This document shows, piece after piece, positions 45,148 to 53,456 of a DNA stretch of 64,000 nucleotides. Source of the stretch: Rhizobiales bacterium YIM 77505 (lineage in GTDB: Bacteria; Pseudomonadota; Alphaproteobacteria; Rhizobiales; Beijerinckiaceae); NCBI GenBank assembly GCA_000745135.1, contig JQNH01000001.1, positions 4,015,501 through 4,079,500 on the forward strand, given 5' to 3'. Within the stretch, counting starts at the first letter, position 1. The number at the start of each line of letters is the position of its first letter. The position numbers were made by a program, and so were the translations under genes. The notes under the pieces were generated by a model, which worked only from the letters and a program-made list of their open reading frames with translations, ran no database searches and had not been told where the DNA came from.

Positions 45148-46038
45148 TCAGCGCGTCTCCTGAACTGCCCCGCGCAGGCGGGCGGCGATCGCCGCCGGAA
45201 TCGCGGAGGGGGTCGGGACGACCGCGACGCCGGCCTCCTCGAGCGCCTTGCGTTTCGAGGCATAGGAGCCGCGTTCCCCCAGGACGATGGCGCCGGCATG
45301 TCCCATCTTCCTGCCCGGCGGCGAGGCGGCGCCGGCGATGAAGGAGACCGCAGGCTTGCTGATCGTTCGCACGTCTTCGGCCGCCTCCTCTTCGAGGACG
45401 CCACCGATCTCTCCGACGATCACGATCGCCTCGGTGCGGGTATCCTCGTCCAGGCTGCGGACGGCATCGCGCGTGGTGGTGCCGATGATTGGGTCGCCGC
45501 CGATACCGATGAAGGCAGAAATGCCGTGACCGGCCTGAACGAGATTGAGGCAGACGAGCGTGCCCAGGCTGCCCGAGCGGGAGACGACCCCGATGCGGCC
45601 TGGACGGAATACCCGCTCGTTGAAGGCGGGCATGAAGCCGACGAAGCACTCGCCGGGCGTGACGAGGCCAGCGGTGTTCGGTCCGAGGACTTGCGCACCC
45701 GCCTCCCGCGCCGCCGCAAGGAGCCACATGGCGTCCTGCACCGGCACATGCTCGGTCAAGATGACGAGCTTCTTCACCCCCGCCTCGATGGCATCGAGCG
45801 CGGCGTCCTTGACGCCATAGGGCGGGATGAAGAGGACGCTCACATCAATCCTGCCGTCGCGCATCGCTTCCTGGGCCGATCCCCAGACGGGCAGGCCAAC
45901 ATGCCGTGCGCCGGCCTTCGCCGGATTGACGCCGCCGACGATTCGGGTGCCGTAGTCGCGCATGCGCTCGGCCCAGAAGGTGCCCTGCCGGCCTGTGATG
46001 CCCTGGACCAGGACCCTCTCATGCGCGCGCACGATCAT
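45148..46038 (-). CDS. SucD-like CoA ligase alpha subunit, putative sulfoacetate-CoA ligase
   Basis: 296 residues resembling the alpha subunit of ADP-forming succinyl-CoA synthetase: QGITGRQGTFWAERMRDYGT, the CoA-binding fold, VVSRSGSLG, GIGGDPIIGTTTRDA, GEIGGVLEEEAAED and the phosphohistidine motif KMGHAGAI (His near 245). It overlaps the beta-subunit gene as ATGA. It sits behind an acylating aldehyde dehydrogenase and a TctABC transporter, not with TCA genes, so I infer sulfoacetate rather than succinate. An unrelated carboxylate cannot be excluded. Confidence 0.82.
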   Translation of the reverse strand: MIVRAHERVLVQGITGRQGTFWAERMRDYGTRIVGGVNPAKAGARHVGLPVWGSAQEAMRDGRIDVSVLFIPPYGVKDAALDAIEAGVKKLVILTEHVPVQDAMWLLAAAREAGAQVLGPNTAGLVTPGECFVGFMPAFNERVFRPGRIGVVSRSGSLGTLVCLNLVQAGHGISAFIGIGGDPIIGTTTRDAVRSLDEDTRTEAIVIVGEIGGVLEEEAAEDVRTISKPAVSFIAGAASPPGRKMGHAGAIVLGERGSYASKRKALEEAGVAVVPTPSAIPAAIAARLRGAVQETR

Positions 46039-47159
46039 CGCGCCGCCTCCACCGCCGCACGAACCGCGTCGTCCATGCGCTCGTAAGGCTCGAGGCCAAG
46101 CCGCTCGCGCACCAGGGCAACGGCCTCGTCCTCGCCCGTGCCATGGATGGTGAAGAACACCGGCACCGCAGGCTTCACCGCATCCCAGGCGTCGAGGATG
46201 CCGCCCACCATGACGTCAGTGCGGGCAAAAGCGCCGCAGAAATTGACCACGAGGCTTCGCACGCGCGGATTGGCGAGCACGATCTCGAGCGCCGGCTTGC
46301 CGAGCGTGTAGGCTTCGCCGCCGATCTCGAGGAAATTGGCCGGCCGGCCGCCGAGATGGGCGATCACGTCCATGGTCGTCATGGTGAGCCCGGCACCGTT
46401 GGCGAGGACGCCGACCGTGCCATCGAGCTCGATGTATCTGAGGCCTTGCGCCTGTGCCCGCGCTTCGAGCTCCGTCAGGCGCTCGGGGGCGCCGGCCGCC
46501 GCAATCTCGGCCCGGCGCTTCACGCCCGAGTCGTCCATGATGAACTTGCAATCGAGGGCGACCAGCCTTCCGTCCTTCGTCGCGGCGAGAGGGTTGACCT
46601 CGACGAGCTCCGCATCAGTGTTCCGATAGACATGATAGAGGCGTTGGATGACGTCGGCGAGGTGAGCGCGACCGACGCCGTCGATCTCGGGCAGCCGCGC
46701 GGCGAGCGTCGCCTCATCGATGCCCTTGCGAATGTCGACAGGAAAGCGCAGCAGCCCTTCAGGGCGCCTCGCGGCAATCTCCTCGATGTCCATGCCGCCT
46801 GCGGTCGAAACCATGACCAACGGACCCTTCGTCGATGAATCGTTGAGGACGGCGACATAGAGCTCATGGACGATCACCATCTGCTCCTCGACGAGGACCT
46901 TTTCGACCGCATGCCCGCCGATCTCCATTCCGAGGATGCGCTCGGCTGCCGCTCGCGCCTCCTCAGGGGAGGCGACGAGCGCGATGCCGCCGGCTTTGCC
47001 GCGCTTGCCCGCCGGTACCTGTGCCTTCACGACGGCGGGGCCGCCCAGCATCTGCGCCGCGAGGCTCGCTTCATCGGGGGTGCGCGCCACCTGCCCGCGC
47101 GGAGTGGCGATACCCGCCGCCGCAAGCAAGGGCTTCGCTGCATGCTCCTCGAAGTTCAT
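46035..47159 (-). CDS. SucC-like CoA ligase beta subunit, putative sulfoacetate-CoA ligase
   Basis: 374 residues with an ATP-grasp domain: KAQVPAGKRGKAGGIALVAS, EKVLVEEQMVIVHELYVAV, AELVEVNPLAATKDGRLVALDCKF (Mg/ATP site), then the C-terminal ligase domain TVGVLANGAGLTMTTMD and VVNFCGAFARTDVMVGGIL. With the SucD-like subunit it would form an acyl-CoA from a carboxylate with ATP. Two-subunit ADP-forming sulfoacetate-CoA ligases are known in other sulfonate pathways, which supports the inference. Confidence 0.82.
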   Translation of the reverse strand: MNFEEHAAKPLLAAAGIATPRGQVARTPDEASLAAQMLGGPAVVKAQVPAGKRGKAGGIALVASPEEARAAAERILGMEIGGHAVEKVLVEEQMVIVHELYVAVLNDSSTKGPLVMVSTAGGMDIEEIAARRPEGLLRFPVDIRKGIDEATLAARLPEIDGVGRAHLADVIQRLYHVYRNTDAELVEVNPLAATKDGRLVALDCKFIMDDSGVKRRAEIAAAGAPERLTELEARAQAQGLRYIELDGTVGVLANGAGLTMTTMDVIAHLGGRPANFLEIGGEAYTLGKPALEIVLANPRVRSLVVNFCGAFARTDVMVGGILDAWDAVKPAVPVFFTIHGTGEDEAVALVRERLGLEPYERMDDAVRAAVEAAR

Positions 47160-47187
47160 CTGTCGTTCTTCTCCCGACGGCCGCGCC

Positions 47188-48630
47188 CTATTTTCCCCAT
47201 TTGGCCCAGTAGGCGCCGAACAGTTCCTCCTCGGACGGTTTGTCTTCCGGAATGGTCATGACGAGCTGGGTGACGTTCACGAAACAGCGCCAGTTGAGGT
47301 TGTCGTCGAGCGAATTCTTCTGCCAGCTGCCGCAGCCCATGGAGAGGGTGAAGGCGAGGCCGTTGTCGAAGCCGCCGCCATTGCCAAAGGTGTGTGCCTG
47401 GTTGACGAGGACGCGCACCACGTCGGTCTCCGCCGCAAGCTCGCGGGCGCGAGACAGATCCTTGGTGTGAATGCCGATCGAGTGGCCCTTGCCCTGATGC
47501 TCGAGGATCGCCCGGCCGACCCGCTTGGCCTCGGCGAAATCCTTCGCGCGGTAGACCGTGAGGACGAGGGACAGCTTCTCGCCCGAGAGCGGATACTCCC
47601 GTCCGACTCCGGTCTCCTCGACCATGAAGAAGGACTTGTCTCTCGCTGCGTCCGAAAGATTGAAGGCCTGGGCCAGAACGCGCGCATCGCGGGCGATGAC
47701 GTTCCGGTTGAGCTTGCCGTCGATCCACAAGCGCGAGACGATCCGCTCCTTCTCATCGGCCGAGCAGACATAGCCGCCGGCGCGCTCGAGGGCGGCGATC
47801 GCCGGGTCATAGATCGAATCGAGGATGACGAGCGCGTTCTCGGAAGAGCAGGACGTCGCATTGTCGAAGGTCTTGGAGGCCGCGATCTTCCTGGCCGCAT
47901 CGTCGACATCCGCGGAGTCGTCGATGACGACCGGCACGTTCCCCGCGCCCACGCCGATTGCCGGGGTTCCCGACCGATAAGCCTCGCGCACATTGGCCTG
48001 GGAGCCCGTTGCGACCACAAGATCGACCTGCCGCATGAGTTCAGAGGTGGCCTCGCGGGTGACGGGGGCAGGCAAGATCTGCACGAGGTCGGGCGGCGCG
48101 CCGATCCTGGCAAGCTCGGCGCGCATGCCGTCCACGGTTGCGGCCGTGGCCTCGTAGGCAGCAGGAGAGGGCGCCACGATGATGGCATTGCCGCCCTTCA
48201 CCGCCATCATCGCCTTGTTGACGGGCGTTGCGGAAGGGTTGGTGGAGGGCGTGATCGCGCCGACGACGCCGACCGGCTTGGCGAATTTGACGAGGCCTTT
48301 CTCGGGAACTTCCGCAATGATGCCCGTGGATTTCACGCGCAGGAGGTCGCGCAGCGTCCCGAAGGTCTTGCGCTGGTTCTTGATGACCTTCGACTCCACG
48401 TTGCCGATGCCGGTGACCTGGACGGCAAGCTCAGCGAGCGCGCGGGCGTTCTGCGGCTTGTAGATGGACCATGCGAGTGCGGTGACAGCGTCGTCGAGCT
48501 TTTCCTGCGTCAGGGGCTCGAGCTCTCGCATGGCGGCGCGCCCCCTCGCGACGAGGGAAGCGACGAGCTGGCGCGGATCGGCTGATCCGGCCGGCTCGGG
48601 ACTCTCCAAGGAAACGGCATGGACAGTCAT
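47188..48630 (-). CDS. sauS: CoA-acylating aldehyde dehydrogenase, putative sulfoacetaldehyde dehydrogenase
   Basis: 480 residues. The nucleophile is Cys261 in NATSCSSENALVI, the arrangement of acylating aldehyde dehydrogenases (EutE/AdhE type). VGVVGAITPSTNPSATPVNKAM and GVGAGNVPVVIDDSADVD are the usual companion motifs; the C-terminus has THTFGNGGGFDNGLAFTLSMGCGSW-like glycine-rich sequence. Expected reaction here: sulfoacetyl-CoA + NAD(P)H -> sulfoacetaldehyde + CoA, as SauS does. ATG 48630 overlaps the tctA stop (ATGA), tying it to the transporter. The assignment rests on Xsc in the same island. Confidence 0.82.
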   Translation of the reverse strand: MTVHAVSLESPEPAGSADPRQLVASLVARGRAAMRELEPLTQEKLDDAVTALAWSIYKPQNARALAELAVQVTGIGNVESKVIKNQRKTFGTLRDLLRVKSTGIIAEVPEKGLVKFAKPVGVVGAITPSTNPSATPVNKAMMAVKGGNAIIVAPSPAAYEATAATVDGMRAELARIGAPPDLVQILPAPVTREATSELMRQVDLVVATGSQANVREAYRSGTPAIGVGAGNVPVVIDDSADVDDAARKIAASKTFDNATSCSSENALVILDSIYDPAIAALERAGGYVCSADEKERIVSRLWIDGKLNRNVIARDARVLAQAFNLSDAARDKSFFMVEETGVGREYPLSGEKLSLVLTVYRAKDFAEAKRVGRAILEHQGKGHSIGIHTKDLSRARELAAETDVVRVLVNQAHTFGNGGGFDNGLAFTLSMGCGSWQKNSLDDNLNWRCFVNVTQLVMTIPEDKPSEEELFGAYWAKWGK

Positions 48631-50156
48631 GGAGCTTCTGCCCTTTCGACAGGCGCGGCTCCGCGTGGCCCTCTTGCGCGGAGGCTGCCGAGGATGGGAA
48701 GGAGGAGGGTGAGGAGCGTGCAGGCCATGACCGCCCCGGCGATGGGGCGCGTGAAGAACACGGTCCAATCATTGCCGAAGCTGATCATGGAGTTCATGAA
48801 GGCTTCCTCCGCAAGGGGGCCGAGAATGACGCCGAGCACCAGCGGGGCGATGGGGAAGCGGAAACGCTCGAAAAGATAGCCCAACACCCCAAAGCCGATC
48901 ATGAGCCAAAGGTCCGTGACGTTGTTGCGGATCGAGAGCGCCCCGATGAAGCAGAACACCATCACGAAGCCGGAGACGATCGCCTCTGGCAGATCGAGGA
49001 TCTTGACCAGCGGGCGGATCGCGAAGAAGCCGATCACGGCCATGAGGAGGAGGCCGAGGAAGAGCGAGGCGAAGATCGCATAGACCATGCTCGCCGAGGT
49101 CAGAAACACCTGCGGCCCTGGCTGCACGCCATGCAGCATGAAGGCGCCCATGATGACCGCCGTGGCGCCGCTCCCCGGCACGCCCAACGCCAAGAGGGGG
49201 ATCAACGCTCCGCCGACGGACGCCGTCGCGGCGCTTTGGGGCGCGACGATTCCCTCGGCAATGCCGCTGCCGATGGCGGCGCGCCGCTTGCCGAACTGGG
49301 ACTCGACCCCATAGCTCACGAAGGAGGCGATCGTCGCACCCGCCCCCGGGATGATTCCTATGATGTTGCCGATGAGCGAGCTTCGGACGAACATCGCCTT
49401 GAGGGCGACAATCTCGCGCCAGCTCGGGAGCTCCGTCCTGGCGCCCGCCACCGTCTCAATGGGCTTGCCTGCGTAGCCGCGCTCCAGGCGCGAGAGCACT
49501 TCGCCAACGCCATAAGCGCCCACCATCACCACCAGGAACTCCACGCCGTCCGCAAGGAGGCGGGAGCCGAAAGTGAAGCGGTAGGAGCCGTAGATCGCAT
49601 CGGTGCCGACGCTGGCAACCAGCAAGCCAAGGCTCAGGCTGAGGAGAGCGTTGCTGAGCGAGCCGCGTCCGAGGGCGACCACGCTCGCAAGCCCAAAGAG
49701 CAGGATCGCGAAATACTCGGGAGAGGAGAAACGCAGCGCAAATCCGGCGATCGGCTTCGTCAGCGCCACCATGATGATGGCCGACAAGAGGCCGCCGAGG
49801 AGGGCGGCAACGAGCGTCCATCCCAGCGCCTTGGCCGGCTCCCCGCGGCGAGCCATGGCATAGCCGTCCCAGAGCAGGGGCACATGGATCGGCTCGCCCG
49901 GAATGCGGAACAGGATGGACGTGAAGGCTCCGCCATAGGTGCCGGACACATACATCGCAGTCAGCAGGATGATGGCTGGCGTGATGTCCATTTTGTAGGT
50001 GAAAGGCAGGAACAGCACGACACCCATCACGAGCGTCAGGCCCGGCAGAACGCCAACAAGGAGGCCGACAATGATGCCGCCCACGAGCATCAGAAGATTG
50101 TGCGGCATAAGGCAGGCCACAAATCCGCTTCCGAGCTGGACAAAAGAGTCGAGCAT
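48627..50156 (-). CDS. tctA: Tripartite tricarboxylate transporter large membrane subunit
   Basis: 509 residues with about 12 helices. TctA motifs: GVLPGLTLVMGVVLFLPFTY, GGAFTSILFRIPGEP, IIPGAGATIASFVSYGVESQ and IALGVPGSGATAVIMGAF-type segment. Secondary transporter channel that works with TctB and the binding protein TctC. In this operon the cargo is inferred to be sulfoacetate; TTT systems of this type have been linked to other sulfonates such as sulfolactate. Confidence 0.93.
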   Translation of the reverse strand: MLDSFVQLGSGFVACLMPHNLLMLVGGIIVGLLVGVLPGLTLVMGVVLFLPFTYKMDITPAIILLTAMYVSGTYGGAFTSILFRIPGEPIHVPLLWDGYAMARRGEPAKALGWTLVAALLGGLLSAIIMVALTKPIAGFALRFSSPEYFAILLFGLASVVALGRGSLSNALLSLSLGLLVASVGTDAIYGSYRFTFGSRLLADGVEFLVVMVGAYGVGEVLSRLERGYAGKPIETVAGARTELPSWREIVALKAMFVRSSLIGNIIGIIPGAGATIASFVSYGVESQFGKRRAAIGSGIAEGIVAPQSAATASVGGALIPLLALGVPGSGATAVIMGAFMLHGVQPGPQVFLTSASMVYAIFASLFLGLLLMAVIGFFAIRPLVKILDLPEAIVSGFVMVFCFIGALSIRNNVTDLWLMIGFGVLGYLFERFRFPIAPLVLGVILGPLAEEAFMNSMISFGNDWTVFFTRPIAGAVMACTLLTLLLPILGSLRARGPRGAAPVERAEAP

Positions 50157-50190
50157 CAGGCCGGCCTCATGGACTCTTGTGCGCCGCCGC

Positions 50191-50727
50191 TCACCACAGG
50201 CCGACCACCAGATCGGTAACCCGGTCGAAAGGCGGGGCGCCGCGCGGCAGCGAGACGTAGACGATCTTCAAAAAGACGATGGAAACAACGAGCGCGCCCG
50301 CGACGCTCGCGATCCACACGGCGGCGTGCCGGCGATAGCGGCCGAGATAGCTGAAAAAGGCAAGGTAGAGGATGGTGGTCAGGACGAAGCCGAGCACGGG
50401 GATGAGCGCACCATAGGCGATCGTCAGGGCAACGCCTCCTGCAAGAAGGAAGGGCGAACGCGGCAGTTCCGCCTCCTCTTCGTCAGAACGGTCGAGGGCC
50501 TCGGCGACACCCCGCGCTTCGCCACCGATCCCGGGTCGGAAGGTCCGCGCGATCTCATAGAGGCAAACGACGGCCATGAGGCCGATCGCGAGCTTCGGCC
50601 AGAAGTCGGGGCCGAGCTCGCCTGGACGGGCGGTGTACTGTATCCGGTCGGCGGCGGCATAGAGCGCCGCTGCCAGCGCAAGGCCGACGCAATAGGGCAG
50701 GGCCGATCGAAGCTGGGCGCTGGTCAA
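50191..50727 (-). CDS. tctB: Tripartite tricarboxylate transporter small membrane subunit
   Basis: 178 residues, four predicted helices (ALPYCVGLALAAALYAAADR, FWPKLAIGLMAVVCLYEIAR, FLLAGGVALTIAYGALIPVLG, AAVWIASVAGALVVSIVFLK). PGELGPDFWPK is the conserved TctB loop. The start is TTG 50727: GGGAGGCG lies 5 bases upstream and no ATG is available. It is 34 bp from the tctA start. Confidence 0.88.
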   Translation of the reverse strand: MTSAQLRSALPYCVGLALAAALYAAADRIQYTARPGELGPDFWPKLAIGLMAVVCLYEIARTFRPGIGGEARGVAEALDRSDEEEAELPRSPFLLAGGVALTIAYGALIPVLGFVLTTILYLAFFSYLGRYRRHAAVWIASVAGALVVSIVFLKIVYVSLPRGAPPFDRVTDLVVGLW

Positions 50728-50761
50728 GAATTCGCCTCCCTCAGCTCGTCTGCCAACGCCC

Positions 50762-51739
50762 TTAATGCGTCGCGGTCGCCCTCTTCATCTCTTCGAGCTG
50801 CGCCTTCAGAAAGGCGTCGGCCCTGTCGGCGCCAATGAAGCTGTCGGGGTCCGCGAACTGGTCCTGGAGAAACTTCTTGTATTCCACCGACGCTGCGACC
50901 TTTGCGAGAGCGTCCGCGAGTGCCTTCAGCCGGTCGGGCGGCGTGCCGGCCCGGACCACGATCGCGCGGAACTGAGGCAGGGCCACGGGATAGCCGAGTT
51001 CGTGCGAGCTCGGTATTTCCTTGAAGCTTTCGGACCGGGTCGTTCCGAAGACCAGGAGGGGGCGCATCTGTTTGCCGCTCAGGAACTGCGCCACGTCGCC
51101 CGCCTGTTCATAAAGAGCGTCCGCATGGCCGCCGAGAATCGAGACGTAACGCTCGCTCGGCCGGGAGAAGGGTACCTGGACTACCTTCACGCCCTTGCTT
51201 TCGAGCACCTTCAAGGAGAAGTCGTCGACGCTGCCGAAGCCGAGCGTCGCGACCTTCAGCTTGCCTGGGCTCGCCCTGGCTTCCTTCTCGAAGTCCGCCC
51301 AGCTCTTGAAGCGGCTGTTCTCGGCCACGAACAGGAACGAGGGCGCTTGGAGCATCACCGCCGCCGGGGTGATGTCCTCCAGCTTCCAGCGGGCATCCGA
51401 TCCGGCGAGGAGCGCGTGGGTGTCGGCGATGTAGACCGCCATGGAATGACCGTCAGCAGGCGCCGCCAGGAGCTTCGCCATGCCAGTGGCGCCAGTGCCG
51501 CCGGGCACGTTCACCACCGGAACGCCCTGTCCGAAGATGGTTTCGAGCTGTTTGCCCACCATGCGTCCAAGCTGGTCGGCGCCGCCGCCCGGTCCCCAGG
51601 GCACGATGAATTCGATCGGGCGTGACGGATATCTGTCTTGCGAGCGCGCGCCGCTCCAAGGTGTTGCGACGATTGCCGGGGCAAGAACTATTCCGATGAG
51701 AATGGATCGGCGCAGAAGCGAGATCGCGGACCCTAGCAT
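50762..51739 (-). CDS. tctC: Tripartite tricarboxylate transporter binding protein
   Basis: 325 residues with a signal peptide (ILIGIVLAPAIVATPWSGA). Typical TctC/BugD features: YPSRPIEFIVPWGPGGGADQLGR and VVNVPGGTGATGMAKLLAAP, ligand-contact loops, and a C-terminal helix region. First gene of the tctCBA-sauS-sucCD-like operon. Its upstream 170 bp lacks the TAGGGCCAG motif found before the taurine genes, so it is probably controlled separately. Confidence 0.93.
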   Translation of the reverse strand: MLGSAISLLRRSILIGIVLAPAIVATPWSGARSQDRYPSRPIEFIVPWGPGGGADQLGRMVGKQLETIFGQGVPVVNVPGGTGATGMAKLLAAPADGHSMAVYIADTHALLAGSDARWKLEDITPAAVMLQAPSFLFVAENSRFKSWADFEKEARASPGKLKVATLGFGSVDDFSLKVLESKGVKVVQVPFSRPSERYVSILGGHADALYEQAGDVAQFLSGKQMRPLLVFGTTRSESFKEIPSSHELGYPVALPQFRAIVVRAGTPPDRLKALADALAKVAASVEYKKFLQDQFADPDSFIGADRADAFLKAQLEEMKRATATH

Positions 51740-51909
51740 CCAGTTCCTCCCAAGCGCCCCGGCTCGCCTCTTATGGAGGGCTGTTCTCCGTCCGCTAGGC
51801 TAGGCTTCCCTGTCGAGGGCGCAATAGAGCCAGTCCGCCCCAATGGGTGGGGCCAGCGGAGGTCGCCTCGACCAGTTCTCGTGGGGCGTGAGCATCGATC
51901 ATCGTCGCA

Positions 51910-53268
51910 TCAGCTGTAGGACGACAGAACCTTGCGCAGGATGGCGACCATCTCGTCGATCTGCTGGCCCTCGGCCACGAAGGCCGGCGCAATGATGCCG
52001 GCGTCGCCCGTCGTCTTGATATGGAGCCCGGCATCGAAGAGGCGCTTTTGGATCTCATGACCGCGGGCCCCTGGCTGGTTCGCCGGCGCAAAATCAAGGC
52101 CAGCGATCATGCCGTAGCCGCGGATATCGGTGATGACGGGCAAGTCGCTCAAGGAGAAAACGGCATCGAGGAAATAGGCCGACATCTGCGCCGCGCGCTC
52201 GAACAGGCGCTCGTTGTCATAAATGTCGAGCGCAGCAAGGGCCGCCGCGCAGGCGGCCGGATGCGCAGACCAGGTGTAGCCGTGGAAGAACTCGACGGCG
52301 TTTTCCGGCGCTTGCTGGACGATGGTGTCGTAGATCTCCTGCTTGACCGCCACTGCGCCCATCGGCTGAGCGCCGTTGGTGATGGCCTTCGCCATGGTCA
52401 TGATGTCGGGCGTGACGCCAAAGCTCTGCGCGGCGAACGCCTTGCCCGTGCGTCCAAAACCAGTGATGACCTCGTCGAAGACAAGCAGGATGCCGTACCC
52501 GTCGCAGATCTGGCGCAGACGCTCCAGATAACCCTTCGGCGGCACGAGCACGCCGGTCGAACCAGCGATCGGCTCGACGAAACAGGCGGCGATGTTGTCG
52601 CCGCCGACCATCGTGGCGATGCGGTGGAGGTCGTCCGCCAGCTCAGCGCCGTTTTCCGGCTGGCCCTTGGTGAAGCGGTTTTCAGGCAGCCAGGTATGTC
52701 GCATGTGAACCACCCCCGGGACGCCAGTGCCGAAGGCGTGCCGGTTCTTCATCATGCCGGAGAGGGCGACGCCGCCGAAATTGACGCCGTGATAGGCCCG
52801 CTCGCGCGACACGAACATGGTGCGATGGCCTTCCCCACGCGCCCGGTGATAGGCCAGGGCGATCTTCATGGCTGTATCGACGGACTCGGAGCCGGAGTTC
52901 ACGAAAAACACCCGGTTGATCCCGTCCGGCGTCAGCTTGGCGATCCGCTCCGCCAGAGCAAAGGCCTTCGGGTGGCTGCGCGTGAAGCTCGGCGTGTAGT
53001 CGAGCTCGAGGAGCTGCTCATAGACCGCCTGCGCGATCTCGATCCGGCCGTGGCCGGCCGGCGTGGTGAACAGCCCCGACGAGCCATCGAGCACCTGGTC
53101 GCCGGCGACGCTCGTGTAATAGACGCCCTTGGCCCGGCTGAACATCTTGGGATCGGTCTTGAAGTCCCGATTGGACGTGAAAGGCATCCAGTGATGGTCG
53201 AGGCTCGCCGGCATCTCGCCCAAGGAGCGTTCGGCGCAGGGAGCGAGGCTGGTCGCGGCAGACGACAT
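51910..53268 (-). CDS. tpa: Omega-amino acid:pyruvate aminotransferase, putative taurine:pyruvate aminotransferase
   Basis: 452 residues, class III PLP aminotransferase. DHHWMPFTSNRDFK at the N-terminus matches omega-amino acid:pyruvate aminotransferases; VFFVNSGSESVDTAMKIA and LLVFDEVITGFGRTGKAFAAQ bind PLP, and the lysine lies in IMTMAKAITNGAQPMGAV. It resembles the beta-alanine:pyruvate type more than the classical Tpa of Bilophila, but divergence from tauR and linkage to ald and xsc point to taurine. ATG 53268 has GAGGAG upstream. Confidence 0.83.
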   Translation of the reverse strand: MSSAATSLAPCAERSLGEMPASLDHHWMPFTSNRDFKTDPKMFSRAKGVYYTSVAGDQVLDGSSGLFTTPAGHGRIEIAQAVYEQLLELDYTPSFTRSHPKAFALAERIAKLTPDGINRVFFVNSGSESVDTAMKIALAYHRARGEGHRTMFVSRERAYHGVNFGGVALSGMMKNRHAFGTGVPGVVHMRHTWLPENRFTKGQPENGAELADDLHRIATMVGGDNIAACFVEPIAGSTGVLVPPKGYLERLRQICDGYGILLVFDEVITGFGRTGKAFAAQSFGVTPDIMTMAKAITNGAQPMGAVAVKQEIYDTIVQQAPENAVEFFHGYTWSAHPAACAAALAALDIYDNERLFERAAQMSAYFLDAVFSLSDLPVITDIRGYGMIAGLDFAPANQPGARGHEIQKRLFDAGLHIKTTGDAGIIAPAFVAEGQQIDEMVAILRKVLSSYS

Positions 53269-53346
53269 GGGGATCTCCTCAGAACCGGGATAGCCGCACC
53301 CGGGGCGGGCGATGCGCCACCCTTCGAGGAGCAAGGCGCCGTGAGG

Positions 53347-53357
53347 TAGGGCCAGAT
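53347..53357 (+). promoter_or_regulatory. Candidate TauR operator, tpa/tauR control region
   Basis: TAGGGCCAGAT, followed by CGGCACAATCGG. It lies in the 188-bp region between divergent tpa and tauR. The core TAGGGCCAG recurs upstream of ald and tauA and is therefore a plausible regulator site. Confidence 0.5.
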
Positions 53358-53456
53358 CGGCACAATCGGTTGGACACGCCCTCAATGCGGCGGTTGACGC
53401 GAGGGCGCGGACTTGGAAACCATGTCTCTCCGGCAAAGGGAGCCTCAGCGTCGGCG

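Noticed and set aside
45148-47159. SucC/SucD-like genes as the housekeeping succinyl-CoA synthetase
   Set aside because: Gene order is subunit genes after an acylating dehydrogenase and TctABC, without mdh or sucAB; overlapping frames tie them to that operon. Kept as a less likely alternative.
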